Positions 24,134-37,131 of a stretch of 64,000 nt of DNA are shown in pieces. Origin of the DNA: Himantopus leucocephalus (lineage: Eukaryota > Chordata > Aves > Charadriiformes > Recurvirostridae). Made by a program: the position numbers and the translations under genes. Below the pieces are notes generated by a model that saw nothing but the letters and a program-made list of their open reading frames with translations, made no database searches and was not told where the DNA came from. The first letter of the stretch is position 1, and each line of letters begins with the position of its first letter. The stretch covers positions 85,169,595-85,233,594 of the forward strand of contig RSEF01000003.1 in assembly GCA_003993805.1 (NCBI GenBank), read 5' to 3'.

Positions 24134-26399
24134 AAGAAAAAGACAAGGGTAAAGATTCCACATATTCCCTGTGGGGTGGGGGCCCTCTGAACAGAGAGCT
24201 GGAGGGGTCAGTGGGAGCAGTTTCCAGATACCGCGGGCCACACACAGCTGCTAAGCCGGACAGTTTCCCATAGACCTCTCTGCACTCACACCATCTCATC
24301 TGTAAGAGAAAAATACAGAGTCAAAATGGTCCTGAGGACTATTGCCTGTCCTTTCTGGTGCACCATGAACCAGTTTGGAAACCATCATCTAAAGGATAAA
24401 ACAAAAAAAACTGAAGGGCTGGTGACCACCTGTCTGAGCACAGCTTCTCCATGTATTTGATATGAGAACTTCAGCAAACAAATCAAGCTTTTTATTTTTC
24501 ATTTCTTGGGACTTCAGCAGATTTAGACATGTGATGTCAGGCATATGGGCCAGGGGGATGAGCCAGATAACTACTTGAGAAGGTGGGAGGAGGAAAGTGG
24601 TGGGACCACTGGGGGCACCAGGACATGGACACATAGAGAACGAGCAACTGTCAGAAAGATCAGGAACTATTCACTGACTCCTGTAGGGAGATGATACAGG
24701 AACAGATGTGATGATGGAGACAGCTGGATGCTTTCCTGTGTTTTCCATCTGCATATGCTGGAGTCCTCCTTCCTTTCCGCCACATCATTCTGTTTCTCCC
24801 AGTGTTTTGGAGTATGTGTTTCTATTCAGTATTATTATTTTCTGGCACCTTTCTCATCTGCCATTTTCTCTGTCCTACACGGCATGGCCTTCATTTGTTT
24901 CAGCAGCTCTTCTCATTTTTTTCCCCAGCTTTGTTCCTGGTTTTGTTCCTGCATAAATTTATCCTGTTGGCTGGCCATTATGTAAAATATTGTGGGAACA
25001 GGATGTTCCTTTGATACATAATTAAGGAGAGAGTGAGAACAGCTGATCTTCTGGCATTTTCACCAGGAAAAAATGGAAAAAAAAAAGTTTTCCCATTGCT
25101 TGTCTATTTTAGATTAATATTGGACCATACAGAAGCCAGGTGGTGCAGTGACCACGAGTATCCCCCAAACTGTTCATTCTTCTCAGGCTAGGATGAAGAG
25201 CATTCTCAAAGTCAGCTTCAAACACTGGCATTCTCATGGTTCCCTCAAAATTAAGACATGCAAATAAGAGGAATGAGTGAAGACAGAAATCAGTCTGCTT
25301 TGGCAAGGAGTCAGCAAAAAAGGACACATGGTAGATCCACTGCAGAGACCTGCCTCTTGTGGGGTTTGAGCTCTTTGTCCAACCAAACCTGTAGCCTCCA
25401 GGAGGACCTATAGTATGGAGAGGGGAAGGTATACTTGCACAGAAAACTTGCTATGAGCATGACTTCGAGAAAGTTGTATGGACAGTGGTGACCAACCACC
25501 TGAACATGAGCTCTCAGGATTAGGCAAAGACAAATGTGTGACCTTTGGATCTACAAATGGAAGAGAAGGATGAAAAAATGGACCAGGTCCACACTGAAGT
25601 ATGAGCATCCGCAGTTTGGAAAATGTCAAGACACTCCAGGATTTCTCAGGTTATTAAACATAAGTTAAGCTCTAACTTCATCTCAGGCTTATCTTACCTA
25701 CCCAGGGAAAGGACACTCAAAATAAACAGCTATTTTTAGCCTAAATACAATCAGATAGCAAATAAAGATGTACAAATTTACTGCAAAGAGGAGCTAAGCG
25801 CTGTAACATGTTACTAGTGGTGATGGCAGCTGCTCCAGGACTAGAATTTTTAAAGAAGAAATCAAGTGCTCTTCTCAGTGCTGCCGAATACTTCAAACAA
25901 TAATTCATCTGGGATTGTCCTGAGCAGCACGATAGGCGAGATGATCACAGTGATGCTTCTAGGCCTTGTATCATACCACACACACTTAATAAAAGTGTAT
26001 TATATGGCTGCCTGGCATCGAGCTGTGTATGGTGAATGTCTCCTTACACTGTACACAAGATGCATGTGCTTTTCAGTGGGTGGGATCTGAATCAGAAACA
26101 ATCTGCCTCAAATTCCATAGGGCTGAGGAACGGTCTGAAAGCCCACGCAGGCGTGAGCACGGAAAATATGGGAAAAGGCAGGAGGCCCAAGGGCCGCAGA
26201 CTGAAACATGCTGCTCAAGTGCTTCTTTAAGTGGAGCAGTGAGGGCTGCTCTGAGCACTGCGCTCAGCACCGGAGCCAGCCCAGCACCTCTAGTCCTTGT
26301 GGATTGAAGCCATGTCATAGGTCACCACCACTGCTTTGCACAAACATCATGTGAGCGACTTGCTCAGCTGAACGGATGCCAAAAAGCAATCAGTAAAGC
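24134..26399. other. Unannotated stretch, nothing recognised
   Basis: No transposon tail, RNA gene or convincing exon. Overlapping open frames at 24708-25014 come from a T-rich region of low stop density. Confidence 0.4.
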
Positions 26400-26860
26400 T
26401 TGAGAGGTAGATGAGGTTTTATTCTTTACCAGAACATTTACACCCTTTGCTATTTTTCCTCTGATTTGTTAAATATTTCATATACTAACTGTTAAACGGG
26501 GATTTTAGGAACTAGAGATGCTACCATCTATCTTTATAAGAAAACGTACTTATCATGAGAGACACAAGCAATTGTCATCATCCCCTCTGTTCTTGGAAGT
26601 TTACCCATTGTGAAAATGTCAGAGTAGGCTAATTTTATGCTGCATAATGTATTTGACCTACCCCTTTCACTCAGATGCATTTGAAACTATTCAGCTGATC
26701 CTAAGTAAATCTTGCAATGAGCACTAAAGATCCAATGTTATTGATTTATGTTTTTATTGCCCTATATATGATTATAACTGCAGAACACTGTTCAATAGGT
26801 CAAGCACTCTCTTTGCTTAATTAATATTTGCCACAGCCAGTAACCTGAAGGCATCTCAGT
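26400..26860. promoter_or_regulatory. Candidate conserved AT-rich non-coding element
   Basis: AT-rich, repeat-free block with a perfect TTAATTAATATT-type homeodomain core (near 26818) and several TGATTTAT and TTGATTTATG motifs. The look resembles vertebrate conserved non-coding elements. This is inference from appearance only. Confidence 0.22.
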
Positions 26861-29800
26861 GAAAAAAAACCCTAGAAATATGCAGCCAGTAAGCTTTGTG
26901 GAGCTAAGAAGGTATTTACACTTCCTTTACATCCTGCATTAATCTTCCATTGTATCCTGAGACACGTACAGTGATTGTTCTGGGTTGGCTGTAGAAATGC
27001 ATAGAATTTGAATGTTATTCTAAATTCTCTGCTTCTGTGGCACCTACAAACAACTGGATGCTTAGTCATAAATACATGCACATCATACAACGCCATCTCC
27101 TTGGTGCAACCTTTCATCCTTCACCTTCAGGTAGCTCTGTTTTTCCCACCCGTGATGCCAGTTGGTCATGCCATGTTTAGCCACGTGCATGCTTCCAAAA
27201 CTGCAGCATCAGGCTTTAGTTTCAGGGAAGAAGAGCTGAGGGATTTTGTCTTATATATAAATACACACATGGGCTCCCTATAACTCAATTTTCACAAATA
27301 TTGTGGCTTTGACTCTTCATACAACCAACAACAATGCTTTATTTCACTGCCAGAAGGCCCCAGCACCATTAGCAGTGGTCCCATTCTCAAAGCTCAGCAT
27401 CTCCAGCAGGTTTCAGTAGGTGTCTATGTCTGTAACAGGTCCAGTGAGTCACCTAATGTACCGTGGGACATCTCACCAAAAAAAGTAATACCTGCCCTTT
27501 GGGCAGGTCTGAGTGAGTGCATTATGCACAGACACCTATTTTGTTGTGCTGGAGGATTTATTAGCATCCCGCGGTGGTCCAGCCTGGCCAGCCAGGGTGC
27601 CCCTTCACCAATAAAGCTGCTCTGTGCTCATGCAGATGGGGATCCATTGGCCGGGAGAGATGACCTGATCCAACCCCTTATGCTGAAAAATTGTGTGCTG
27701 CCTGCCTCTCAGAGGGAGCAGGACAATTTTCAAGTGGTAGCCCCTGAACAGGTATGCTAATTGTGAACTTACAGGTCTTTGGTCTTCCAGGAGACTCTCA
27801 AACACAATTTTTGGATTTTTTTTCTTCAAGGCTGTGGTGTTTTGGCATATGTTTGATTTCTCCATCAGTGGAAGCTGTAATAGCATCTTCATTACACCAT
27901 GCAGCAGAACATACGTTGCCTCCTCGTGCCTGCTTCCCTTTATTTATTTTCACGGACAAATTCATAGCTTCTTCTATCTATCTCTCTAGCACTATTCCTG
28001 GCGACCTTTAACTCTTTTTCCACCACATTTCCAGTCACCCAGCAAATCCCACTGCTTTCTTTTCTGATTTATTCTTGTTTAATTGTCCCTTGAATTAATT
28101 GTCTGCTGTTAGCCCTTAAGGGAATATCTGTTTTCTCACTTTCTTCCAGGAAGGGGACTGGAACTGGGTGGCGTGGGAGGAAGGAGAAAGGCAGAGACGT
28201 TCTTCTCTGCTGGCAGGGAGGTCGCTGTGACATTATGAGATTTGCCCATTGTTTTATAGCCTCCTTGGACAGATGCTTCTTGCAAATCCGTAAATCTTCA
28301 CTAGTTGATGTCTCTTCCTGCACTCTGATTTGGTTGTTTCAAGCAGCTACCACGGCATCCTCGTAAAAAAGATATTCGTGGCTTTAAACTACAGGCATCT
28401 GACTGGGGGTGGCAAATCCTATTTCAGTTTCTGCAAGGCTCTCTAACCTGGCTGCTGTGCCTGTTCCATCTGCCTCCTACAGCCTGTCCACAGTGCCGTA
28501 GCTAGAGCTGTATTTTTCTTCCCCTTCCTGCCTGCCATGCTTTTTTTTCATTTTTTGATGCATCTTGATACCAGCTGCCTCTCCTTTCCCTGTCCCAGCA
28601 TGTCCTGCGTCTACACAGATCTCTAAGCACCTTGTTTTCCCCCTTACCCCTCTATTACTCCCCTAAAATGCCCAATCCTCCCAGTATTCCACTCTCTCAA
28701 GCTGTGAATCTTTCCCTCACCACCACCTGTGCCTGGGACACTTCTTCCCTCATGTAGGGTTATCTCTTTCCTTCTCCCTCACCCTTCTTCAGCTCCTTCC
28801 TGGTGGTCGCACTAGTAAACCCCATGCTGGTCCTTTGCTTCTCCAGTCATTCTGCATCTCTTCATCATGCTCAGGTGGCATCTATCTCTGCATTTTGAGG
28901 TCATGGCCATCCACAGCTCGATTTCCAATAGATCCTAGTCTTTAGTCAGTCAACACGTTTCTATAAATGGTCAGTCCTACCTCTGAACAAGTCCTTCTAC
29001 ATCAACTTCATTCTGACGAATTTCTTAAGGGGATTTCCTTTAAGCAAATATTCCTTCTGCTCCTGAACCATTGCTCAGACAATTTACCTTCAGTGAAGTT
29101 GTTGGACTTCAGGAGATTACGTTTTTTCAACAGGTCATCAGGCTTTCTTTCCCCTTCATATTTCTGCTGAATTGATATTGTTGATTATGTTAACCCAAAA
29201 AGGATGCTAAAAAATCTCCTAGAGTAATTCTTCTGTCTGCTGCAAAATGAACACATTACAAAGATCCTCTAATGAACACAAATATTTACTTCTTTTTAAC
29301 TTCATACCAAGCACTTCTTTCTTCTGCAGTTCTTGTTCTTCTTTGTTCCTGTGAGTGACCGTGAACCTTCATCTACCACTAACTGCAATGGACATGTTGT
29401 GAAAATACATCAGCATGTCCCTAATAAGGCTGGAAGCAGAAGGTGGTATTTATCCTTGCACTCTATAACAAGCCCAGACTCTATCTACAAAAACAACATC
29501 ATGTCGGGGGCGGGGGAAGCTCTCCTCTCTGCATTGCCGGTTAAAACTTTTCAGCAAAAGGAGCAGCTGTAAACAGCCAGATAGAGACTGTTGAAAAACT
29601 GATGAAAACAAACTTTCTGAAAGTAAAACTGAAAACTGCACGAAACATCACAAATTTTCTAAGACTTTAGAGTCAGTACTACTTGCCACGATGTGTTTAC
29701 TTTCAGAAAGAGAAAGGTTATTAGTACCATGGCTAAAATAAAGTTGTTTAATATACTGTTTAACAGAACAGACAATAAGTTACAGAAAAAAACACATCAG

Positions 29801-29904
29801 ACTTAGGAAAACATTCAGACAGAGCACAATATTTTTCCTATGGCAGCAAAGCATATACACGAAGTCAGCAGAGCCTGACCGAAATGGGTAGCTTCATTTT
29901 TAGT
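26861..29904. other. Unannotated stretch, nothing recognised
   Basis: No gene or known repeat. A small perfect hairpin, ACCTGCCC-TTT-GGGCAGGT, lies at 27490-27508 and is the only notable structure. The 28400-28900 part is pyrimidine rich. Confidence 0.4.
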
Positions 29905-30262
29905 CAGAAGACAGAGAGGGGATCTTATCTACACTTAAAAATACCTAAAGGGCGGGTGTCAAGAGTATAGGACCAGACTCTTTTTTCAGTGGTGCCCAGT
30001 GAGAAGACAAGGGGCAACGGGCACAAACTGGAACACAGGAAATTCCATCTGAACATGAGGAAAACTTCTTTACTTTGAGGGTGACAGAGCACTGGAACCG
30101 GCTGCCCAGAGAGGTGATAGAGTCTCCTTCTCCAGAGATATTCAAAACCTACCTGCATGCATTCCTGTCCGACCTGCTCCAGGTGGACCTGCTTTGCCAG
30201 GGAGGGTGGACTAGATGATCTCCAAAGGTCCCTTCCAACCCCTACCATTCTGTGATTCTGTG
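29905..30262 (+). mobile_element. CR1 LINE 3' end (plus strand)
   Basis: Contains the end of the CR1 reverse transcriptase: KNT then a stop and RAGVKS, then RVTEHWNRLPREVIESPS and IFKTYLHAFLSDLL. The 3' untranslated end follows, with GGACTAGATGATCTCCAAAGG and CCCTTCCAACC, terminating in ATTCTGTGATTCTGTG. The typical 5' truncation and tail are present, with stop codons and frame changes. A 215-codon open frame on the opposite strand (30572 to 29925) is antisense to this element and is not a gene. Confidence 0.96.
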
Positions 30263-32023
30263 TAATGTAGGGGTAGAGCAAGTAGAAAATAATGATTCTT
30301 GGGAAATACGTTATATTATGAGAGGAAAAAAAAAAGAACTCTATTACTTTAAGTGCTTTGGACTGACGCACTGTTTTACTCTGGTTTTCTGTTGTCCTGA
30401 GTATTCTGAGAAAGGGGCTTGCTGCAGTGAATCTGGATTCCTCTGCAAGCACCACTTGTCGAGAAAAAAAAATAGAGATCAGGCAAAACTCTCGAGCCAG
30501 GCCATGAAGAACATGAGTGGCTGGTCCATGGAGCCTACTAGCCTGCCTGAGTTCTGTCAAGAATAGATGCAAACAGAGCAGGGGAGGGGTACGGTGATAC
30601 CTGAGCCCAAGTCTGCAACTTGGAGATTTTCTGATGTTACAGTTTTGCGTTGGTGCATGGAATAAGGTAAAATTACGTATGCAAAGGAGAATGCTTTTGA
30701 TGAGTTACTCTCCAATGACTGGTCCCAATAAATCTAGAGGTGCAATGAAATCTCATATACAATATCAAAAATAAGGCATTTGTGCTGTTCTGCACTAGTT
30801 AGTGACTCCTTTCCCATTGAAATCTATACAATCCCTCTCCATGCTGCACATAATGCAGAGCTGTTATTCTAGTAACGTCCTGTGGCCCCATAAGGAATCA
30901 GGGTCCTGGCCTTTGCACAGACACAATCAGAAGATAATGCTTTCCACCTATCAATCTACACAATAGCTCTTTCACTGAAACAATAGACCATATAGCAGGA
31001 AATAAAGTACCAGGATCAGTTGTGAAGGGAAACCATCCAATTTTCTGGGCGGTGATTTGCTGGGAGGCCTTGTTTTACAACAGGAATGACAAAGCATCTT
31101 TCCTTGAGTTGCAATCAAGGCTTTTCAACACAGGCAAACAAAATTGTTGTTGAGAAGAACAACCTGCTGGCCACAGGGGAGGACAAACCTTGGCCACTTT
31201 GTATTAAGCCTTTGAAAGTCTGATCCCACTTTTCCTGAATCAGCTTTATTTTACCCTGAAGGTACTACAGCTCCTGACACGCTGGAGTACCACCTGCAAA
31301 ATGTTGTCAGTCCCCTTGGACTGCAGCAGGCAGATTTAAGGGGATGATCATGAGAAGTGGGGCTTCAGGAGGCCAACTGGGACATGTCCCCTTGGAGAAG
31401 GATGTCCAGGAGTGATCTCCAGGAGCTGGGCTGCCTTGCACTGTGGTGCTGCTCAGCCACCCAGCACCATGCATGGTGGCCTCCACGCAGGTGATGACAG
31501 GTACCACCATGGCTGTTTGCAGCACTGGGACAATGGAGGGTTGCAACACCTGTGGAAATCAGACATCCTTTTGATCAAGACTAATGCAGACAACACAGCT
31601 GCACCAAAGACTCTTGTTCATTAATGTCTAGTTATTGCCATGATATGCTTGCATGGAAGCATATGCCGTCTTCCATAGTCCACTTTTAAAATCTTAAGGG
31701 CTTATTTAGTGATGAATTTAAATGCTTTAATCCTTCACCCCTTTTAAAAAAAGACTTGTAACGCACAAACAGACCGGTTTCCTCTTGGAACACCTGAAAA
31801 CACCAGCTGCTGGGTGTCCCAGGTGGCAAGTGATGCTCCACTTTTTCTTCCTATCAGTATGAGCAGCGGAGGAGGGATGGCATTTGCTCGCATAGGAATT
31901 CTACAAAAAAATCACCAGAATATTAAACATAGTAAGAGGAAGGGCTATGAAGACTTCCATTTTTTTACTATCCTGTGGGGCTTATCCGGAAATATCACAG
32001 CAACCACCAAGTGAAGATGGTAA
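30263..32023. other. Unannotated stretch, nothing recognised
   Basis: No recognisable gene or repeat. The 31300-31560 part is open in both strands over about 75 codons without a known domain. Confidence 0.4.
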
Positions 32024-32144
32024 CTTGCATCCCATGGCAAATACATGGGAAGTCCATACCTTCGTTCCATTGACAGGAAAGGGNCTTGCATCCCATGGAA
32101 AATACATGGGAAGTCCATACCTTCGTTCCATTGACAGGAAAGGG
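32024..32144. repeat. 60-bp direct duplication around a single N at 32084
   Basis: Positions 32024-32083 and 32085-32144 are the same apart from one base (GGCAAAT versus GGAAAAT). The lone N sits at the junction; probably an unmerged contig overlap. Confidence 0.95.
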
Positions 32145-32369
32145 GACCATGGTGGCTGGCACAAACCCAGCAGTGGCAGCAGACAGGGAAGCGATGAGAA
32201 AGCCTTGGACCCAGGTTTCCTGTAGTCCTCTCATTTGATTCCCCCCTCCTCTCCTCCGTTTCCCTTCAGCTGGCCTCCTATTTGCTCTTCAGTTAGACCT
32301 GGGGTGGCCCATCATTTCCAGGCTGTAATGACAAAAAAATGCACTCCACTTAATCACACTTCTAAAAGC

Positions 32370-33090
32370 ACCTCGTTGCTTTGCTGAATTGCATACACTC
32401 GGGATGTTTCGCCATTGTAGCTAATCCCTTGCACAGCACAAACAGCTCGGGCCAGCTGGTCTCGTGCTCATAACTACCTAACATTTATTCCATCTAATTC
32501 CCAAAGTGAAAGCAACTTTGCAGTTAGCGCAGAACTCTACCAGTTTGTTTATTGCAGAATAGCTCATCTAAGTGCTAATAGAAGAAGTCTTTGATTACCA
32601 GTGTATTCATGGAGATTTAAACTCCAATTGAAGTAATTAATTCCTTGTCCACTATAGACAAAATGAAATGGTGCTAGAGATTGGAAATGCATGGAAGAAT
32701 ATTTTCATTAAAAACTGAATATAGCCATTTACCAATTTTAATTAGAGTGGCATCATTTGCATTGCTATAGTTAAAGGCCTATTGGTATTTCTGGTATAAA
32801 TAGACTGTCATTTATCGTAACTTTTCAGTATGCATTTGTGCTGAGATAGAACATGACAGGATGTATTAGCCTGTTTTTAAAATGTTTTTTAAAATGTTAA
32901 TTTAATACATTTTCAGTGTAAGCACAAATTTAAAGCCAGCTCTGAGAGGAATTAAATGTCCCTACTGTAGAGCTGTGTTGTATTAGAAAATCCTTTTAGC
33001 ATTAACCAAATGAGTTTCCTGCCCTGAAAAACATTTTCTGAGTTTTCAGGTTTTTTCCTACTAACTATATTAGGATGAGGCCAAGACCCT
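32370..33090. promoter_or_regulatory. Candidate conserved AT-rich enhancer with octamer site
   Basis: A 700-bp AT-rich, repeat-free block dense in TAAT cores (for example GAAGTAATTAATTCC near 32630 and TTTTAATTAGAG near 32737). It has a perfect POU octamer ATTTGCAT at 32755-32762 and a second ATGCATTTG near 32830. Such clusters are typical of developmental non-coding elements in vertebrates. The motifs are seen directly; conservation and function are inferred. Confidence 0.33.
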
Positions 33091-36000
33091 GCCAAAGTTA
33101 ACAACAACAAATACCAGCAGAAAAATAAGCCTTGCCTTAAACTAGCTTGGGAATGCCAGCATTTGACGACCGTCTTTTGACAGATTTAGGCAAAAAACTT
33201 ATCTCTGATCTTCTGCACCCACAGTACATGGCTCAGTAAGGTATTTGGAGCTCACTTCTCACAGCTGCTTGTGCTGATGCATCCCTACGTTACCCTTGGT
33301 GACTTCCCTAATGATCCTCCTAGGGTCTCTCCTCTAGCTTTGCACAGAAATTTTGCCTGTGAGCTGAGAAATTTTCCCAGTCTCTTGGCATTTACCGCAA
33401 GCTGTAGTCCCAAGCACCCCTGCAGGTACTCACATACTCTTTTTTGGGGAAACACTTCTCTCCAAGTGATCTTCCAAAGAGAGAAAAAAAATCCTATGGT
33501 GCTGCCACTTCTGCTCCCTTTCTTCCACCCGGGCACTGTACCTAGGCATTTATTTTAATTTGTATCAGCAGTAACGAGAGGCCATAACTATTTATAAGCC
33601 CTGTTATGCCAGATCCTGTGGAAGAGTGTCCCAACCCTCAGTGTGCTTGTGAGTAGAGGCTGTACAGCTTCACTTACGAATTAACCACCCAGGTTTTGTG
33701 TAAGCATGATGATGGGCATCCCCATTCCTGCTGCACAAAAGCACTGGCTGCCAAAGTGGAGAAAGGTGGAGAGTAGCAAAGCTGCCCATGCCATGTTTCT
33801 GCTTAGTTTTGTACAGAAAGAGAGGAAGAGAGCTGACAGAGTGACTGTCCCAGTGTTAAAAACACTGCTGAGCTGAGGAATGTGAAGTCCAAGGAGGTGC
33901 AGCAGAGAGAGGTCGAGGAAAGAAGGCTGGTCAGGAAAAGTATCTTTTCTTTCCTTCGCACATCTCCTTGGTAAACAGTGTCTTTCAAGTTTTCATTTAA
34001 AGGACACCTTGTTTGAGATTTTTTTAAATATATTTATTAGGGGAAAAAAAGCTTGTAATTTTGATAAAAGCTCTCATTTCATCAGACAGCACAGAGCAAA
34101 CAAAAACATTTCATTCCACTCTCCCTGCTTCCTTTCTTTGCAGTTAGCAATGATGTGACTTACTCAGGCTCACCCTACGCCCAACCCATGATCTGAACCA
34201 GTTCCCGAGATTGGACCTCTGGTTTTATCCATATCCTTCCTTTTTCTTGCAGATGAGTCAAAAGGGGGTTAAATATAGGTTCTGCGTGTATAGAACCCCA
34301 AAGACAAATTAAATTTGACCATTGAGCTGTGTGCAGCTCTCAGACATAAGGACTGTAATCCAAAGCTGATTCTGCATTTCTGAACTCTCAAATTTACTAT
34401 TATTTTACATACTTGTTCACTCAGAGAAGCCCATTCTGACTTTTTAATTTCTATTCTTGCTCCAGGGTTGTAAAGATTAAGCCTTGCCACTGCCGAAGGA
34501 CGCTTGAATAGGTCCTGGACAACATTCCAGCAGAAGGAGGTGGAAGCTCACATAGCACTGCATCTCTCCCAGCAATATCAGTGTCTTTTAGAAACAGAAA
34601 TAGCAAACACCTCTATTTACTATATGATAAACATGCAAATTAAAGTTTGGGGTTTCTTCCGCCAGCTTGCTAGAAGCTGTGAGTTGTTTTTCTCAGTCCA
34701 GATACAGCCATACCACACTGCCGATGCAAAGCAGCTCTCTCTTATCCATACTGATTGTCATAGAGACACCAAGCCTTCATTATCCACATCCATGTTATAC
34801 TTACCGATTCCAGTGTTAGGTGCCAGGAGACAATTGTGATATATCTTGGCTTCCCCTAAGCTATACTGCACAGGTGACTCTAAGAAGTACCCAACAGACC
34901 ATCATCAGACAACTTCTCTTCCTTTACTGACTTCAAGTATGTAAGTTATTTTTGCCTGACATTGCTCCCAGACTTGTCAGCCTGGGACACTGGTGTGCTC
35001 TTGCGGTGGCAGCTGAGTCAGCAAAATTTTAGGGAGCTATCATTGGTTACTGAGGATGTCAACCAGTCATGCACATACCCAAGTGCACCCCAAGAGCACA
35101 GCATCATGAAAGACAGCTGCATAACAAGATCCTCAAGTAGCGGCTTTGCTGAACCTCTAACTCCTGTTCCTATAGTTGGATGTAGTGTTTGATATGACAC
35201 CAGCACTCATCGCCTTGTGGGCAATCAGCTGAGCGAATGGGAGCAAAATAGTGCTGGAATTTGGCTATTTCTGCTCAAACGGGCAAAACCCTGGTCTTGT
35301 CATATTCATGTCATATATTAAAGATGAAGATCATGTTCTGGCCAAGTTCCTGGTCTCAACAAGCTCATCTTGAACTTGGCAGAGGAAAGCTTGGTTGGCA
35401 GCCTGGAGCTGAAAGGGCTGCACTGGCAATGGACAGTGATTTGTAAGTAAAATGAAGGGTGAGATGCAAGAAATCACATTATTCAATTCATTATTCAGTG
35501 TATCTGGCCTCTGGACAGAAGATGATGGTCATGAAGGCACAGAAAATGGGAATCTGGTTCAAGTCCTGTAAAAGCGATAACATCAGAAAACATCAAATTG
35601 TAGTTGAGCGAGGAAGTAGCAGCAGCAAGCACCTTGAAGCTACGCAGAGTCTGCTGAAAATGTTTGTGGGAAATTCAGAGTGGATCGCAGAGTGGCATGA
35701 AGAAGAAATCAAAAACAGTTTGCATGAGAGACAATTCCTTACCATCTTTCCAGACTTGTGCCTCATCTATTTTATTTGAGGGTTGAGATCTAGCAGCACG
35801 TTAATAGGAAAGGCACCTGCTTTGCTTATAATTGTGATTGCAAAATGATCAACAGGACTTTTGCAGCATCACATTAAGGCAAAGGTAAGTGAGGAACCTG
35901 CTTAAACATGAACAAATAAATAAATAAATATCTAGGTAGACAGGTAAATAAATATTAATCTATACACACACTCTAAGAATCTTTTCTTTCTTTTTCTTCT

Positions 36001-36913
36001 GATTGTCGTGTAGGCATTTATAAAATACTAATTGGTACAGCTTTTGAAGCAAGCACTCCTGCTAGGTACCTAACTATGAATGCTACTAAGGTTGTTTATA
36101 CCTCTACTTCTCTGTATAGGTACATCAGTTAATGCAGAGAGATTTGTGTCATTAACTGTACTGTGTAAAAGAGTTGGTTGTGGGTGACTTTTGAAGGTCA
36201 TTTAGGAAAAGGAAATTCTTCAGGGGATATAAGGAGCAGGCTCCAATTTTGCTCATACTGAACTCACACAGATATTCACTAAACACATACCAAAGACCCT
36301 TATGTGGCCTGTCAGCATGGAAAAAGAGTCCAAAGATGTTTCTTCACGGTGCGAAGTCCTGTGCAGTGAGAGGATGCGTGGCGCGGGCTCCCCCCTGAGT
36401 GAGGACACCCCTGCCCGCCAGATGCGGCTGCTCTTCTTCCTCGCTGGGCAACTGCTTTCTGCTATTCTCCCAACCACCTCCCAGTACAAGGTGTCTGCCC
36501 TCCTCTGGGAGACCCTCTCCCCATTGTCTGTACCTTTGTCTCTGCAGTGCTGAACTTCATCCTCAGGTGGGTGTGGGAATGAAATGGGAGACCCCCACCC
36601 ACCCCAGCATGCAGACGAGGGCAAGCTGGGTGAGCCAGGCTTGGGTGCTGCTCATGATTTGCGCTGTTCTTCCTTTCTGCTTCCTGAGGACTGACTTGAC
36701 ACTGCAGAGGAACCAAGGTCCTCCCAAAACAGCATCTTAACCCACTGCTCACCAGTACCACTAAAGTGCTGTACCTGTTGCTCATGAGGCAATTAGAGCT
36801 AGACAAGGAGCTCCACTCTTTGTTGAAAAGATCCTTCCTATGTTGCTATGGTTATGATGACTTGTTTCTAAACTCCTCTTTTCCCCTTGCAGTATATGAT
36901 CTCTACTATGGTT
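33091..36913. other. Long gene-free stretch
   Basis: No gene or transposon recognised. An AAAT microsatellite lies at 35914-35930. The 106-codon frame at 35459-35779 shows no known domain and ordinary composition, so it is not called as a gene. Confidence 0.4.
35914..35930. repeat. (AAAT)4 microsatellite
   Basis: Four AAAT units followed by related AAATA sequence up to about 35957. Confidence 0.9.
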
Positions 36914-37131
36914 ATAGAATCATAGAATCATAGAATCATAGAATCATTGAATCATTGAACCGTTTGGGTTGGAAGGGATCTTAAAGGTCATCTAGTCCAA
37001 CATTCCCTGCAATGAGCAGGGACATGTTCAACTAGATCAGGTTGCTGTCCAACCTGACCTTGAATGTTTCCAGGGATGGGGTATCTACCACCTCTCTGGA
37101 CAGCCTGTTCCACTGTTTTGTCACCCTCACT
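36914..37131 (-). mobile_element. CR1 LINE 3' end (minus strand)
   Basis: Begins with five copies of the CR1 terminal octamer in complement (ATAGAATC repeated, then ATTGAATC). Next come GTTTGGGTTGGAAGGGATCT, TCATCTAGTCCAAC, the GAGCAGGGACATG block and CCAGGGATGGGGTATCTACC. Similarity ends at the TCACCCTCAC block, so about 218 bp remain. This is a classic short 5'-truncated CR1. Confidence 0.97.

Noticed and set aside
29925..30572. 215-codon open frame on the minus strand
   Set aside because: More than half lies antisense to a CR1 3' end, so it is a by-product of the repeat.
31947..32234. Frames on both strands with repeated peptide segments
   Set aside because: Produced by the 60-bp duplication around the N at 32084.
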